A stretch of 64,000 nucleotides of DNA, from NCBI RefSeq assembly GCF_025215155.1, contig NZ_JALHAM010000120.1; one strand, 5' to 3'. The notes under the pieces were generated by a model. It did not search any database. It had not been told where the DNA came from and worked only from the letters and a program-made list of their open reading frames with translations. Within the stretch, counting starts at the first letter, position 1. The number at the start of each line of letters is the position of its first letter. The DNA comes from Dryocola clanedunensis. GTDB taxonomy: Bacteria; Pseudomonadota; Gammaproteobacteria; Enterobacterales; Enterobacteriaceae. This document shows positions 9,233-17,296 of this stretch, one piece after another. The translations under genes and the position numbers were made by a program.

Positions 9233-9372
9233 CGGCGGATGGCGCTCCCGCTTACCGGCCCTGTGTAGGGTGGATAAGCGAAGCGCCATCCACCAGTTAT
9301 TCCCTCTCCCGTACGGGAGAGGGTTAGGGTGAGGGTCGTTAAACAATGGCCTTTCACCCCAGCCCTCTCGGG
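9233..9372. repeat. REP unit plus a second palindromic repeat family between mtlA and mtlD
   Basis: A REP pair (9233-9295) is followed by a perfect 22-bp palindrome at 9302-9323 whose half is CCCTCTCCCGT. It continues into TTAGGGTGAGGG, with a partner CACCCCAGCCCTCTCGG near 9355-9371. The second family recurs at 42392 and 42824. These hairpins probably set the relative mRNA stability of mtlA and mtlD. Confidence 0.75.
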
Positions 9373-9399
9373 TGATGCAAATTTAAGAAGGTGAAGCAC

Positions 9400-10548
9400 A
9401 TGAAAGCATTACATTTTGGCGCAGGTAACATCGGACGCGGCTTTATCGGCAAACTGCTGGCGGATGCGGGCATTCAGCTGACTTTCGCTGACGTAAACCA
9501 GGTTGTGCTGGACGCGCTGAACGCGCGCAACGGCTACCAGGTCCACGTGGTGGGCGAAAACGAGCAGGTCGATACCGTCTCCAACGTGAATGCCGTCAGC
9601 AGCATCGGTGACGAAGTCGTCAACCTGATCGCTGAAGTTGACCTGGTGACAACAGCCGTGGGCCCCGTGGTGCTGGAGCGCATCGCGCCCGCCGTGGCGA
9701 AAGGGCTGGTGCTGCGCCGTACCAACGGCAACGACAAGCCGCTGAATATCATCGCCTGTGAAAACATGGTGCGCGGCACCTCCCAGCTAAAAGCCCACGT
9801 CATGAAAGCCCTGTCCGCGGACGACCAGGCCTGGGTTGAGCAGCACGTCGGTTTCGTGGATTCCGCCGTTGACCGCATCGTGCCGCCGTCCGCTTCCGCT
9901 ACCAACGATCCGCTGGAAGTCACGGTAGAAACCTTCAGTGAGTGGATTGTCGATAAAACCCAGTTTAAAGGTGAGCTACCAGACATTCCTGGCATGGAAC
10001 TTACTGATAATCTTATGGCGTTTGTGGAGCGTAAGCTCTTCACGCTGAATACCGGGCATGCTATAACCGCCTACCTCGGCCAGCTGGCCGGTCACCAGAC
10101 CATTCGCGATGCGATTCTGGATGAGAAAATCCGCGCCGTGGTGAAAGGGGCGATGGATGAAAGCGGTGCGGTGCTGATTAAGCGCTACGGCTTCGATGCT
10201 GACAAGCATGCCGCTTACATTCAGAAGATCCTCGGCCGCTTCGAAAACCCGTATCTGAAAGATGATGTGGAGCGCGTGGGCCGTCAGCCGCTGCGTAAAT
10301 TAAGCGCGGGCGACCGTCTGATTAAACCGCTGCTGGGCACGCTCGAATACGGCCTGCCGCATGCAAATCTGGTTGAAGGCATTGCCGCAGCCATGCACTA
10401 CCGCAGTGCAGAAGATCCTCAGGCTCAGGAGCTGGTGGCGCTGCTGGCAGAAATTGGCCCGCAGTCGACGCTGGCTCAGGTCTCGGGTCTGGATGCCAAT
10501 AGCGATGTTGTGGCGCAGGCAGTGAAGGCTTACAACGCAAAAGCGTAA
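9400..10548 (+). CDS. mtlD: Mannitol-1-phosphate 5-dehydrogenase MtlD
   Basis: A 382-residue NAD-dependent enzyme that oxidises mannitol-1-phosphate to fructose-6-phosphate in the cytoplasm. The Rossmann motif FGAGNIGRGFIG sits at the N-terminus, and the polyol dehydrogenase signature region ENMVRGT...FVDSAVDRIVPP and the KLFTLNTGHA catalytic segment follow. The length equals E. coli. The ATG at 9400 follows AAGG; an ATG three codons upstream is also in frame. The stop codon TAA overlaps the mtlR start by one base. Confidence 0.98.
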   Translation: MKALHFGAGNIGRGFIGKLLADAGIQLTFADVNQVVLDALNARNGYQVHVVGENEQVDTVSNVNAVSSIGDEVVNLIAEVDLVTTAVGPVVLERIAPAVAKGLVLRRTNGNDKPLNIIACENMVRGTSQLKAHVMKALSADDQAWVEQHVGFVDSAVDRIVPPSASATNDPLEVTVETFSEWIVDKTQFKGELPDIPGMELTDNLMAFVERKLFTLNTGHAITAYLGQLAGHQTIRDAILDEKIRAVVKGAMDESGAVLIKRYGFDADKHAAYIQKILGRFENPYLKDDVERVGRQPLRKLSAGDRLIKPLLGTLEYGLPHANLVEGIAAAMHYRSAEDPQAQELVALLAEIGPQSTLAQVSGLDANSDVVAQAVKAYNAKA

Positions 10549-11135
10549 TGGAGAACGGGCACGGCTTGCTGTGCCCAACACTAATTTCAGTGATGCAGGC
10601 AAAGATGGAAGAAACACAGGCCTTTGAAAACCGAGTGCTTGAGCGTCTGAATGCCGGCAAAACCGTCAGAAGCCTGCTGATTGCCGCCGTCGAGCTGCTC
10701 ACCGAGGCGGTCAACATTCTGGTGCTTCAGGTGTTCCGTAAAGACGACTATGCGGTGAAATATGCCGTGGAGCCGCTGCTGGACGGCGATGGCCCGCTGG
10801 GCGATCTCTCCGTGCGCATGAAGCTTATCTACGGGCTGGGGGTGATGAATCGCGCCGAGTACGAAGACTGCGAGCTGCTGATGGCGCTGCGCGAAGAGCT
10901 GAACCACGACGGCAACGACTACAATTTCACCGACGACGAAATTCTCGGCCCGTTTGGCGAACTGCACTGCGTTGCGGCGCTTCCCCCTGCACCGACGTTT
11001 ATAGACGGCGACGATCCTGAGCTACAGGCCATGCAGCGTCAGCGCTACCAGCAAATCGTCCGCTCGACTATGGTGCTCTCCCTGACCGAGCTGATCTCCC
11101 GGATCAGCTTAAAAAAAGCCTTCCAGAAGAAATAA
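10548..11135 (+). CDS. mtlR: Mannitol operon repressor MtlR
   Basis: A 195-residue protein, the same length as E. coli MtlR, that represses the mtl operon. The conserved core reads TQAFENRVLERLNAGKTVRS, then YAVEPLLDGDGPLGDLSVR and ELISRISLKKAFQKK at the end. It belongs to the helical MtlR fold, which has no classical helix-turn-helix. Its start overlaps the mtlD stop (TAATG), so translation is coupled and repressor output follows operon expression. Confidence 0.96.
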   Translation: MENGHGLLCPTLISVMQAKMEETQAFENRVLERLNAGKTVRSLLIAAVELLTEAVNILVLQVFRKDDYAVKYAVEPLLDGDGPLGDLSVRMKLIYGLGVMNRAEYEDCELLMALREELNHDGNDYNFTDDEILGPFGELHCVAALPPAPTFIDGDDPELQAMQRQRYQQIVRSTMVLSLTELISRISLKKAFQKK

Positions 11136-11213
11136 TCCTCCCAGTCCCTTTTCGCCCTCAAAGCGCTAATGGTGTATCCTTGCCAGCAAGCAACTTATTC
11201 ACGGTTAATTAAA

Positions 11214-11576
11214 ATGAAAGAAATCGAAAAAGCAGAAATTAAACGCCTTAGCGACCGTCTGGACCTGATCCGCCACGAGATGCCGGAGCTGCATCTGATC
11301 AACGATGCGGAAAAGTACGCCGAGATGGAAAAAGAGAAGGCGAAGCTGGAGATTGAAATCGTTCGTTTGCAGGCGGTACGCAATCAGAAGCTGAGCAAAG
11401 AAGCGCAGAAGCTGATGGCCATGCCGTACAAGCGCCCGATCACCAAGAAAGAGCAGGCGGACATGGGCAAGCTGAAGAAAGCCGTGCGCGGTCTGGTTAT
11501 CGTTCACCCGATGACGGCGCTGGGCCGCGAAATGGATCTTGAAGAGATGACCGGTTTTTCAAAGACCGACTTCTGA
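11214..11576 (+). CDS. yibL: YibL family ribosome-associated protein
   Basis: A 120-residue, highly charged protein that begins MKEIEKAEIKRLSDRLDLIRHE, has a coiled-coil-like first half and ends MTALGREMDLEEMTGFSKTDF, matching E. coli YibL in length and sequence. It has been reported with ribosomes in E. coli; its molecular job is not settled. The start at 11214 gives the family length, although the ribosome site is weak. It follows mtlR on the same strand with its own terminator. Confidence 0.93.
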   Translation: MKEIEKAEIKRLSDRLDLIRHEMPELHLINDAEKYAEMEKEKAKLEIEIVRLQAVRNQKLSKEAQKLMAMPYKRPITKKEQADMGKLKKAVRGLVIVHPMTALGREMDLEEMTGFSKTDF

Positions 11577-11595
11577 TCCAACCCAGGAAATACCG

Positions 11596-11632
11596 AAGGG
11601 ATGAACCGCTCTGGTTCATCCCTTTATTTTTT
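11596..11632 (+). terminator. Intrinsic terminator after yibL
   Basis: A 12-bp perfect stem (AAGGGATGAACC / GGTTCATCCCTT) around a five-base loop, followed by TTATTTTTT. Confidence 0.92.
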
Positions 11633-11791
11633 CTATAAATGCTCTTTTTGCGAGCCCACTCGAGTACTTCTTTTCCTCTCGTTTTCAAACGCTTCACCTC
11701 ACCCTATCTTCTGTGAACTTTTCAACGAATCGATGTTGCGTGTGACGAAACATTGATGGTAGTGTTCCTCTTGAGGGAACGGGATTATGGG

Positions 11792-12070
11792 ATGATCAGA
11801 AGTTTTAAGCATAAGGGACTTAGAAAGCTGTTTCTTGAGCATCAGTCGCAGGGGTTACCCTGGGAGCATGTGCCTCGCCTGCTTACCCGACCTGCCGTGA
11901 TTGATGCAGCTGAAAAGATATCTGATATCGATATGCCTGGGTATCGGCTGCATGCTCTGAAGGGAGATCGAGAAAAACTCTGGTCCGTCACCGTTTCCGG
12001 GAACTGGCGCATCACCTTTGAGTTTTACGAAGGAGATGCCTGGATCTTAAATTATGAGGACTATCACTAA
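11792..12070 (+). CDS. HigB/RelE-type toxin
   Basis: A 92-residue RelE-superfamily toxin, probably an mRNA interferase acting on translated messages. It starts MIRSFKHKGLRKLFLEH and has the family pattern LHALKGDREKLWSVTVSGNWRITFEF, where the lysine and arginine residues correspond to the catalytic basic patch, ending ILNYEDYH. The start at 11792 begins at the conserved MIRSFKHKGL; frames upstream are not conserved. Toxin precedes antitoxin, as in higBA, with a one-base overlap (TAATG). Confidence 0.87.
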   Translation: MIRSFKHKGLRKLFLEHQSQGLPWEHVPRLLTRPAVIDAAEKISDIDMPGYRLHALKGDREKLWSVTVSGNWRITFEFYEGDAWILNYEDYH

Positions 12071-12354
12071 TGAAAATGAAAAATCCCCCGCATCCCGGCG
12101 TCATTATTCAGGAAGCGCTTGATGAACTTAACGTCAGCCTGCGTGAGTTTGCCCGAGCGATGGATATTGCCCCTTCGACAGCCAGCCGTTTATTAACGCA
12201 GAAAGCCGCTTTAACGCCTGAAATGGCGGTGAAGTTAGCCGTCGTCATCGGCAGTTCCGCTGAGGTATGGATGAAGCTGCAAAATGCGTTCAGTCTTGTA
12301 GAGGCACAGAAATCAGTTGATGTTTCAAAGCTGCATAAACTTGTTATGGCTTAA
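12070..12354 (+). CDS. HigA-type antitoxin, Xre family
   Basis: A 94-residue antitoxin and autorepressor. It begins MKMKNPPHPGVIIQEALDEL, the HigA/VapI signature, followed by the helix-turn-helix SLREFARAMDIAPSTASRLL and a C-terminal helix GSSAEVWMKLQNAFSL. It overlaps the toxin stop by one base, so it is coupled. Expected to neutralise the toxin at 11792 and repress the pair. Confidence 0.9.
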   Translation: MKMKNPPHPGVIIQEALDELNVSLREFARAMDIAPSTASRLLTQKAALTPEMAVKLAVVIGSSAEVWMKLQNAFSLVEAQKSVDVSKLHKLVMA

Positions 12355-12357
12355 GGT

Positions 12358-12398
12358 CGTAGGGTAGGGCGGATAAGCGCAGGTGCCATCCGCCACGC
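12358..12398. repeat. REP palindrome
   Basis: GTAGGGCGGATAAGCGC-type unit with the partner GCCATCCGCC, directly after the HigA stop. Confidence 0.75.
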
Positions 12399-12450
12399 CT
12401 TGCTTTATTCTTCCCTGATAAGTTCGCTCACGCGCTTTGATTAGTTTAAA

Positions 12451-12480
12451 ATAGGTACAAATCGTTCGATTTATACCTAT
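12451..12480. promoter_or_regulatory. Phd-type operator (30-bp palindrome)
   Basis: A 30-bp inverted repeat with left half ATAGGTACAAATCG and right half CGATTTATACCTAT, one mismatched pair and a two-base centre. It ends 23 bases before the antitoxin start, fitting autorepression by the Phd-like antitoxin. Confidence 0.8.
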
Positions 12481-12503
12481 TCAACCGATATAAGGGTTCA
12501 GCC

Positions 12504-12758
12504 ATGATCAGTTTTACCGCCAACCAGGCGAAAACTCAGTTTGGGGAAATGATCGCCAAAGCGCAGCGCGAGCCGGTGAGCATCACCAAAAATGGCAAAC
12601 CTTCCGTTATTGTCATGTCGATTGCGGACTATAACGCCATAGAAGAACTCAAATTACAGAATCTGCGCGAAAAACTGGCGCGTTCCGTAGCCCAGCTCGA
12701 AGCCGGGGATCTCCATGACGGTGAAGCTGTATTCGATGAGTTAATGAAGGATATTTAA
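12504..12758 (+). CDS. Phd/YefM-type antitoxin
   Basis: An 84-residue antitoxin. The N-terminal DNA-binding part MISFTANQAKTQFGEMIAKAQ, then PVSITKNGKPSVIVMSIADY, is the standard Phd/YefM fold; the acidic C-terminal tail ending in FDELMKDI should wrap the toxin. It lies behind a strong palindromic operator and overlaps the toxin start by one base (TAATG). Confidence 0.9.
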   Translation: MISFTANQAKTQFGEMIAKAQREPVSITKNGKPSVIVMSIADYNAIEELKLQNLREKLARSVAQLEAGDLHDGEAVFDELMKDI

Positions 12759-13060
12759 TGGCGAGCTACAGGCTGACGGAAGATGCGCTACAGGATTTGC
12801 ACGAGCTAAAAGGATTTTCTCTGAAGCAGTTTGGGGGGCTGGTGACGCGGGAATATCTGGCGGCCATGCGTATTACAATGCAGCATCTGGCGAACATGCC
12901 TGACATTGGCGCTGACGAGTCGGAGCTTCTGCTTACTGGCCTGAAGAGCTTTCCCTATATGAGCCACATGCTTTACTACCAAAAAATCGAATCGGGGATC
13001 GTGATTATTGGCATCCTTCACCAGAGCCGGTTACCTGTAGCGCTTACGAAGCGTCGATAA
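12758..13060 (+). CDS. ParE/RelE-type toxin
   Basis: A 100-residue ParE-superfamily toxin that starts MASYRLTEDALQDLHELKGFSLKQFG, has LLTGLKSFPYMSHMLYYQKIESGIVIIGILHQSRLP and ends ALTKRR. The family poisons DNA gyrase or, in RelE branches, mRNA; the helical-hairpin start and IGILHQSR ending favour ParE. Coupled to the Phd-type antitoxin. Confidence 0.88.
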   Translation: MASYRLTEDALQDLHELKGFSLKQFGGLVTREYLAAMRITMQHLANMPDIGADESELLLTGLKSFPYMSHMLYYQKIESGIVIIGILHQSRLPVALTKRR

Positions 13061-13062
13061 AT

Positions 13063-13096
13063 TCGTAGGGCGGATAAGCGCAGGCGCCATCCGCCG
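13063..13096. repeat. REP palindrome
   Basis: CGTAGGGCGGATAAGCGC with GGCGCCATCCGCCG. It separates the converging toxin and ghrB genes. Confidence 0.75.
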
Positions 13097-13102
13097 CAAC
13101 TA

Positions 13103-14077
13103 TTACTTCAGCACCTGCGGGTTCACGCAGTTCTCTTTTACTTCCCCCGTCAGCGCCGTAATCAGGTTATCCACCGCGCAGGCCGCCATGTTGTAGCGCG
13201 TTTCGTGCGTTGCGGAGCCGATGTGCGGCAGGGCGACGACGTTTGCCATCTTCAGCAGTTCAGAATCAGCCGGCAGCGGCTCCTGTTCGAACACGTCCAG
13301 GCCAGCGGCATGAATCGTGCCGTCTTTCAGCGCCTGAATCAGGGCCTGCTCGTCGACGACCGGGCCGCGTCCTGCGTTAATCAGGATGGCCGATGGCTTC
13401 ATTTTTGCCAGCTGCGCCGCGCCAATCATGCGATGCGTTTCTTCGGTCAGCGGCAGGGAGATGCAGACGAAATCGGACTCCGCCAGCAGGGTGTCCAGGT
13501 CGCAGTAGCGGGCGTCGAAGCGATCTTCCGCCTCTTTGTGATGACGGCGGGCATTGTACAGAATCGGCATGCTGAAGCCGAAGTGCGCGCGCTGGGCCAG
13601 CGCCAGGCCGATGCGGCCCATGCCCAGAATCCCCAGCGTTTTATGGTGTACGTCGATGCCAAACCAGTCCGGGCCGATGCTCCCCTGCCATTCACCTGCT
13701 TTCACTCGTTCCGCTACCTCTACCGCGCGACGGGCCGTGGACAGCACCAGAGTCATCATCGTATCCGCTACCGTTTCGGTCAGCACGGTCGGGGTGTGCA
13801 TCAGCACGATGCCGCGGCTGGTCAGCGCGTCCACGTCAAAATTGTCATAGCCGACGGAAATAGTTGAGGAGGCGCGCAGCTTCGGCGTGTGCTCAAGAAA
13901 GGCTTTGTCGACCTTCTCGCTGGAGCCAAGTATGCCCACGGCATTCGCAAAGGCATCGGCGTTTTGCTCTACCGTTTCCGGGCTTAAATCACTGACTCTG
14001 GTGACGGAAAAATGGCTTTCGAGGCGGGCAAGCAGGTCGTCAGGGAGCTTTTTGTAGAGGATGACGGGCGGCTTCAT
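13103..14077 (-). CDS. ghrB: 2-ketogluconate/glyoxylate/hydroxypyruvate reductase GhrB (KguD role)
   Basis: A 324-residue cytoplasmic D-2-hydroxyacid dehydrogenase, the same length as E. coli GhrB. It shows the NAD(P)-binding motif LGILGMGRIGLALAQRAH, substrate segment STISVGYDN, and catalytic residues in INAGRGPVVDE and HIGSATHETR. The ATG at 14077 matches the family start MKPPVILYKKLPDD. In E. coli ghrB stands alone; here it is the last gene of a kguE-kguK-kguT run, 63 bases after the transporter. It probably serves as KguD and reduces 2-keto-6-phosphogluconate to 6-phosphogluconate. Confidence 0.93.
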   Translation of the reverse strand: MKPPVILYKKLPDDLLARLESHFSVTRVSDLSPETVEQNADAFANAVGILGSSEKVDKAFLEHTPKLRASSTISVGYDNFDVDALTSRGIVLMHTPTVLTETVADTMMTLVLSTARRAVEVAERVKAGEWQGSIGPDWFGIDVHHKTLGILGMGRIGLALAQRAHFGFSMPILYNARRHHKEAEDRFDARYCDLDTLLAESDFVCISLPLTEETHRMIGAAQLAKMKPSAILINAGRGPVVDEQALIQALKDGTIHAAGLDVFEQEPLPADSELLKMANVVALPHIGSATHETRYNMAACAVDNLITALTGEVKENCVNPQVLK

Positions 14078-14140
14078 GGTGTTCTCCGTAAATAAATTAA
14101 ACACAAACCGGGCGGCTTTGGCTCGCCGCCCGTTGGGTTG

Positions 14141-15424
14141 CTATGCGTGGCGAGCGCCGACCGGAAGCTGTTGGTTCGTTGCCGGTTTCACTATCAGAGT
14201 TAGCCACACGGAGGCGAGCAGCGCCACCCCCATAAAAATGTAGGACGCGGATGGGCTGCCGGTAGCGCCGTTCAGATAGCCCACAAGCCAGGAGCCGACG
14301 AACGAGCCGAGCGCGCCCATGCTGTTGATCAGTGCCATCGCGCCGCCCGCCACGTTTCTTGGCAGCATCTCCGGGATGATGGCGAAGAACGGGCCATACG
14401 GGGCGTACATCGCCGCCCCGGCAATCACCAGCAGGGTATAGGAAACCCAGAAATGGTTAGCGCCAACCAGCCACGATCCCAGGAACGCCAGCGCGCCAAT
14501 CAGCAGCAGCGGCCAGACGAAGAGCTTGCGGTTCTGCATTTTGTCCGACGCCCAGGAGACGGCAATCATCGCGATAGTCGCCGCCAGGTAAGGCACGGAA
14601 GAGAGCCAGCCCACTTCCACCATGCCCATCCCCGCCGTACCAGCCCCGCGGATAATGGACGGCAGCCACAGCACGAAGCCGTACACGCCGATACTCCAGC
14701 AGAAATACTGCATGCAGAGCAGCACCACGTTGCGCGAGCGGAACGCTTCGCCGTAGTTGCGCACGGCCTTAATCCCTTCCTGCTCTTTTTGCAGCTGGGC
14801 CTGCAATGCGGATTTTTCATCGTCGGACAGCCAGCCAACCTGCGCAGGCTTGTCTTTGACCAGCACCCACCAGGCAAAGGCCCAGATCACCGCCGGAATG
14901 CCCTCGAAGATAAACATTTCGCGCCAGCCAAATGCCTGAATCAGATAGCCGGACACCACGGACATCCAAAGTACCGTGACGGGGTTGCCGAGGATCAGGA
15001 AGGTGTTGGCGCGCGAACGTTCGGATTTAGTGAACCAGTTGCTGATATAGATAAGCATCGCGGGCATCACCGCCGCTTCCACTACGCCCAGCACGAAGCG
15101 GATCGCCGCCAGCATTGGGATATTGCTTACCATGCCGGTCAGCGATGCGCAGCCGCCCCATAAAATCAGGCAGACAAAGATGAGTTTGCGCACGCTGCGG
15201 CGTTCCGCGTACATCGCGCCGGGGATCTGGAAGAAGAAGTAGCCGAGGAAGAACAGTGCCCCCAGCAGGGAGGAGATCCCCTTGGTGATGCCCAGATCGT
15301 CGTTGATCCCGGCGGCGGAGGCAAAGCTGAAGTTGGCGCGGTCGAGGTAGGCCAGGCTGTACGTGATAAACACGATCGGCATGATATACCACCAGCGTTT
15401 TGCTGCGATTGTCTTGGTTTTCAT
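14141..15424 (-). CDS. kguT: 2-ketogluconate transporter, MFS anion:cation symporter family (KguT-like)
   Basis: A 427-residue inner-membrane transporter with about twelve hydrophobic segments, of the ACS branch of MFS. It opens RWWYIMPIVFITYSLAYLDRANFSFA, a hallmark of ACS carriers, and has PRNVAGGAMALINSMGALG in the second half. Its place between kguK and ghrB/kguD identifies 2-ketogluconate as the likely substrate. Start ATG at 15424. The exact substrate rests on context. Confidence 0.85.
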   Translation of the reverse strand: MKTKTIAAKRWWYIMPIVFITYSLAYLDRANFSFASAAGINDDLGITKGISSLLGALFFLGYFFFQIPGAMYAERRSVRKLIFVCLILWGGCASLTGMVSNIPMLAAIRFVLGVVEAAVMPAMLIYISNWFTKSERSRANTFLILGNPVTVLWMSVVSGYLIQAFGWREMFIFEGIPAVIWAFAWWVLVKDKPAQVGWLSDDEKSALQAQLQKEQEGIKAVRNYGEAFRSRNVVLLCMQYFCWSIGVYGFVLWLPSIIRGAGTAGMGMVEVGWLSSVPYLAATIAMIAVSWASDKMQNRKLFVWPLLLIGALAFLGSWLVGANHFWVSYTLLVIAGAAMYAPYGPFFAIIPEMLPRNVAGGAMALINSMGALGSFVGSWLVGYLNGATGSPSASYIFMGVALLASVWLTLIVKPATNQQLPVGARHA

Positions 15425-15491
15425 AGGCTAGCCTCTATGTTGAGGAGAAGCGCATCGTGCCACATGTAGGGTACAGCCGATGCGCTCTTGT

Positions 15492-16430
15492 TTATTCGCC
15501 CAGCGCGCTACGGGTGGGTAACCCTTCGCTGTCGCCGATGACCTGAATAGCCAGGGAGCCGATTTTGTTTCCGCGGCTGACGGCCTGAGATAACGTTTTT
15601 CCTTCCAGCAGGGCGCTGATGACGCCGACGGCAAAACCATCGCCCGCGCCCACCGTATCGACGACGTTATCGACTTTTACCGCCGCGACTGCCCCTTTTT
15701 CGCCGGAAGCAGTTTTGAACCAGGCTCCGTCAGCGCCGGTTTTCAGCACCACGGTTTTTACGCCCTTATCGAGATAGAAATCCGCAATGCCCTCCGGGGT
15801 TTTCTGCCCGGTAAGAATGACGCCCTCTTTTACGCCGGGCAGCACCCAGTCGGCCTGAAACGCCAGCTGGTTAAGCTGCTTCACCATCTCCGCTTCGCTT
15901 TTCCACAGCACCAGGCGCAGGTTTGGATCGAAAGAGATAGTTTTGCCTTTAGCCTTCATCGCCTTCGCCGTGTGGTTCAGCAGCTCCAGAGAGGAGGCGG
16001 AAAGGGCTGCCGCCACGCCGCTCAGGTGCAGGTGGCGGGCGCTGAAGAAATACTCTTCGTTAAAATCCTCTACCGACAGATGGCTGGCAGCGGAACCCTT
16101 GCGGAAGTACTCCACGATGGGATCGGTTCCATCATCGACCTTAGATTTAAGCTGAAAGCCCGTCGCATAGCGATCGTCAGTGGTGACGCCGCGGCTGTCG
16201 ATTTGCTCTTTGGCGAGCTGTTGCAGTACAAAACGCCCGAAAGAGTCGTTGCCGACGCGGCTGACCCAGCCGACTCTCAGCCCCAGACGAGCCAGCCCGG
16301 TGGCAACATTGAGTTCGGCCCCAGCGGCGCGCTTAACAAACTTTTCGGCGGCGGCCAGATCGCCGGTTTCGGTGGCGACGAACATCGCCATGGCCTCGCC
16401 AATAGTGATGACATCAAGTGAGTTCTGCAT
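15492..16430 (-). CDS. kguK: 2-ketogluconate kinase, PfkB family (KguK-like)
   Basis: A 312-residue PfkB sugar kinase. It begins LDVITIGEAMAMFVA, has the substrate glycine stretch AGAELNVATGLARLG and ends with the ATP-site motif DTVGAGDGFAVG. Expected to phosphorylate 2-ketogluconate at C6. The ribosome site GAGGAG lies inside the end of kguE, and the start codon is three bases after the kguE stop. The 2-ketogluconate assignment is from the operon; PfkB membership is direct. Confidence 0.87.
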   Translation of the reverse strand: MQNSLDVITIGEAMAMFVATETGDLAAAEKFVKRAAGAELNVATGLARLGLRVGWVSRVGNDSFGRFVLQQLAKEQIDSRGVTTDDRYATGFQLKSKVDDGTDPIVEYFRKGSAASHLSVEDFNEEYFFSARHLHLSGVAAALSASSLELLNHTAKAMKAKGKTISFDPNLRLVLWKSEAEMVKQLNQLAFQADWVLPGVKEGVILTGQKTPEGIADFYLDKGVKTVVLKTGADGAWFKTASGEKGAVAAVKVDNVVDTVGAGDGFAVGVISALLEGKTLSQAVSRGNKIGSLAIQVIGDSEGLPTRSALGE

Positions 16431-16433
16431 GCC

Positions 16434-17183
16434 TTACTCCTCGCGTAACAGATTGACGTAGTGGCGGGTCACGGCGACCAGGTCGCGGCCTTCCAGCGGG
16501 AATTCAATGCCTCGCGGCACGTCCGTCGGCAGCTGTTTGAGCAGCGCCAGCCAGCGCGGGTCGGCATCATCCAGCGCACTCGCACGGTAGTGGTAATGGT
16601 GTGGAACTGCGGCTTTAACGTGGACATAACTTACCGCTGCTGCCAGTTCGCGCGCGGCAGCTTCAGGAGATTCATCCACCCACAGCCAGTTCGCCATATC
16701 AAAGGTTAGCGTCACCGGCAGATTCAGCACGTTGCAGGCCGCTTTAAAGCGCTGCATCGGGGCCAGCTTGCCGCAGGCGGTCTGATCGTTTTCGACAACC
16801 AGTGCGACGTTGCTTTGGGCAAGCCACTGCTGCAGCAAAGAAAACTGCTGGCTGCCGCGAAACTCACCCAACGAGAGTTTCAGCCAGCTTGCGTTCAGCT
16901 GGCGGGCTTCGAGAAGCAGGGAGGGGAGGAGTGGATTAAGTTTACCGTCCTCGGCATACAGCGGCTCCGGCGCTGAGTAGCAGGCTTCAAGATTGTGTTC
17001 AGCAATCTGCTTCGCCAGCTCAGGCAGGGCATCTAACTGGGTGTGGCTCAGCAGTTCGCGGCGGATTTCAACACCATCCGCACCGGCGCTGGCGATAATG
17101 GGCAGCAGCGCCTGCTGGCCGCCGAGGGAGGCGACACGGTCATGGCCATAGGCTGCGGTAACGACAATAATTTTGCGCGGCAT
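16434..17183 (-). CDS. kguE: KguE-like sugar isomerase/epimerase family protein (TIM barrel)
   Basis: A 249-residue xylose-isomerase-like TIM-barrel protein. Features include GADGVEIRRELL, the central LVVENDQTACG and TFDMANWLWV, which carry the acidic and histidine metal ligands of this superfamily, and the late HVKAAVPHHYHY. KguE is the first gene of the Pseudomonas 2-ketogluconate operon; its reaction is not established. Here it is also first, downstream of a palindromic operator at 17233. Confidence 0.83.
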   Translation of the reverse strand: MPRKIIVVTAAYGHDRVASLGGQQALLPIIASAGADGVEIRRELLSHTQLDALPELAKQIAEHNLEACYSAPEPLYAEDGKLNPLLPSLLLEARQLNASWLKLSLGEFRGSQQFSLLQQWLAQSNVALVVENDQTACGKLAPMQRFKAACNVLNLPVTLTFDMANWLWVDESPEAAARELAAAVSYVHVKAAVPHHYHYRASALDDADPRWLALLKQLPTDVPRGIEFPLEGRDLVAVTRHYVNLLREE

Positions 17184-17232
17184 CGACTTCTCCGGAATGG
17201 TTACACCTTGCTAACATAGCTATTACGCTAGA

Positions 17233-17246
17233 TGGAACCGGTTCCA
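17233..17246. promoter_or_regulatory. PtxS-type operator upstream of kguE
   Basis: The perfect palindrome TGGAACCGGTTCCA sits 50 bases before the kguE start and about 50 bases after the end of the repressor gene. Pseudomonas PtxS is known to bind a TGAAACCGGTTTCA palindrome, which differs by one symmetric pair. A weak CRP-like site (TATGA-N6-TCACG) lies at 17271-17286. Confidence 0.85.
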
Positions 17247-17296
17247 AAGAAAAGCCGCCGATGGCGAATTTATGATCGCTATCACGAAGATGATGT

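Noticed and set aside
17271..17286. CRP site upstream of kguE (TATGA-N6-TCACG)
   Set aside because: Two mismatches in the core; kept only as a weak remark.
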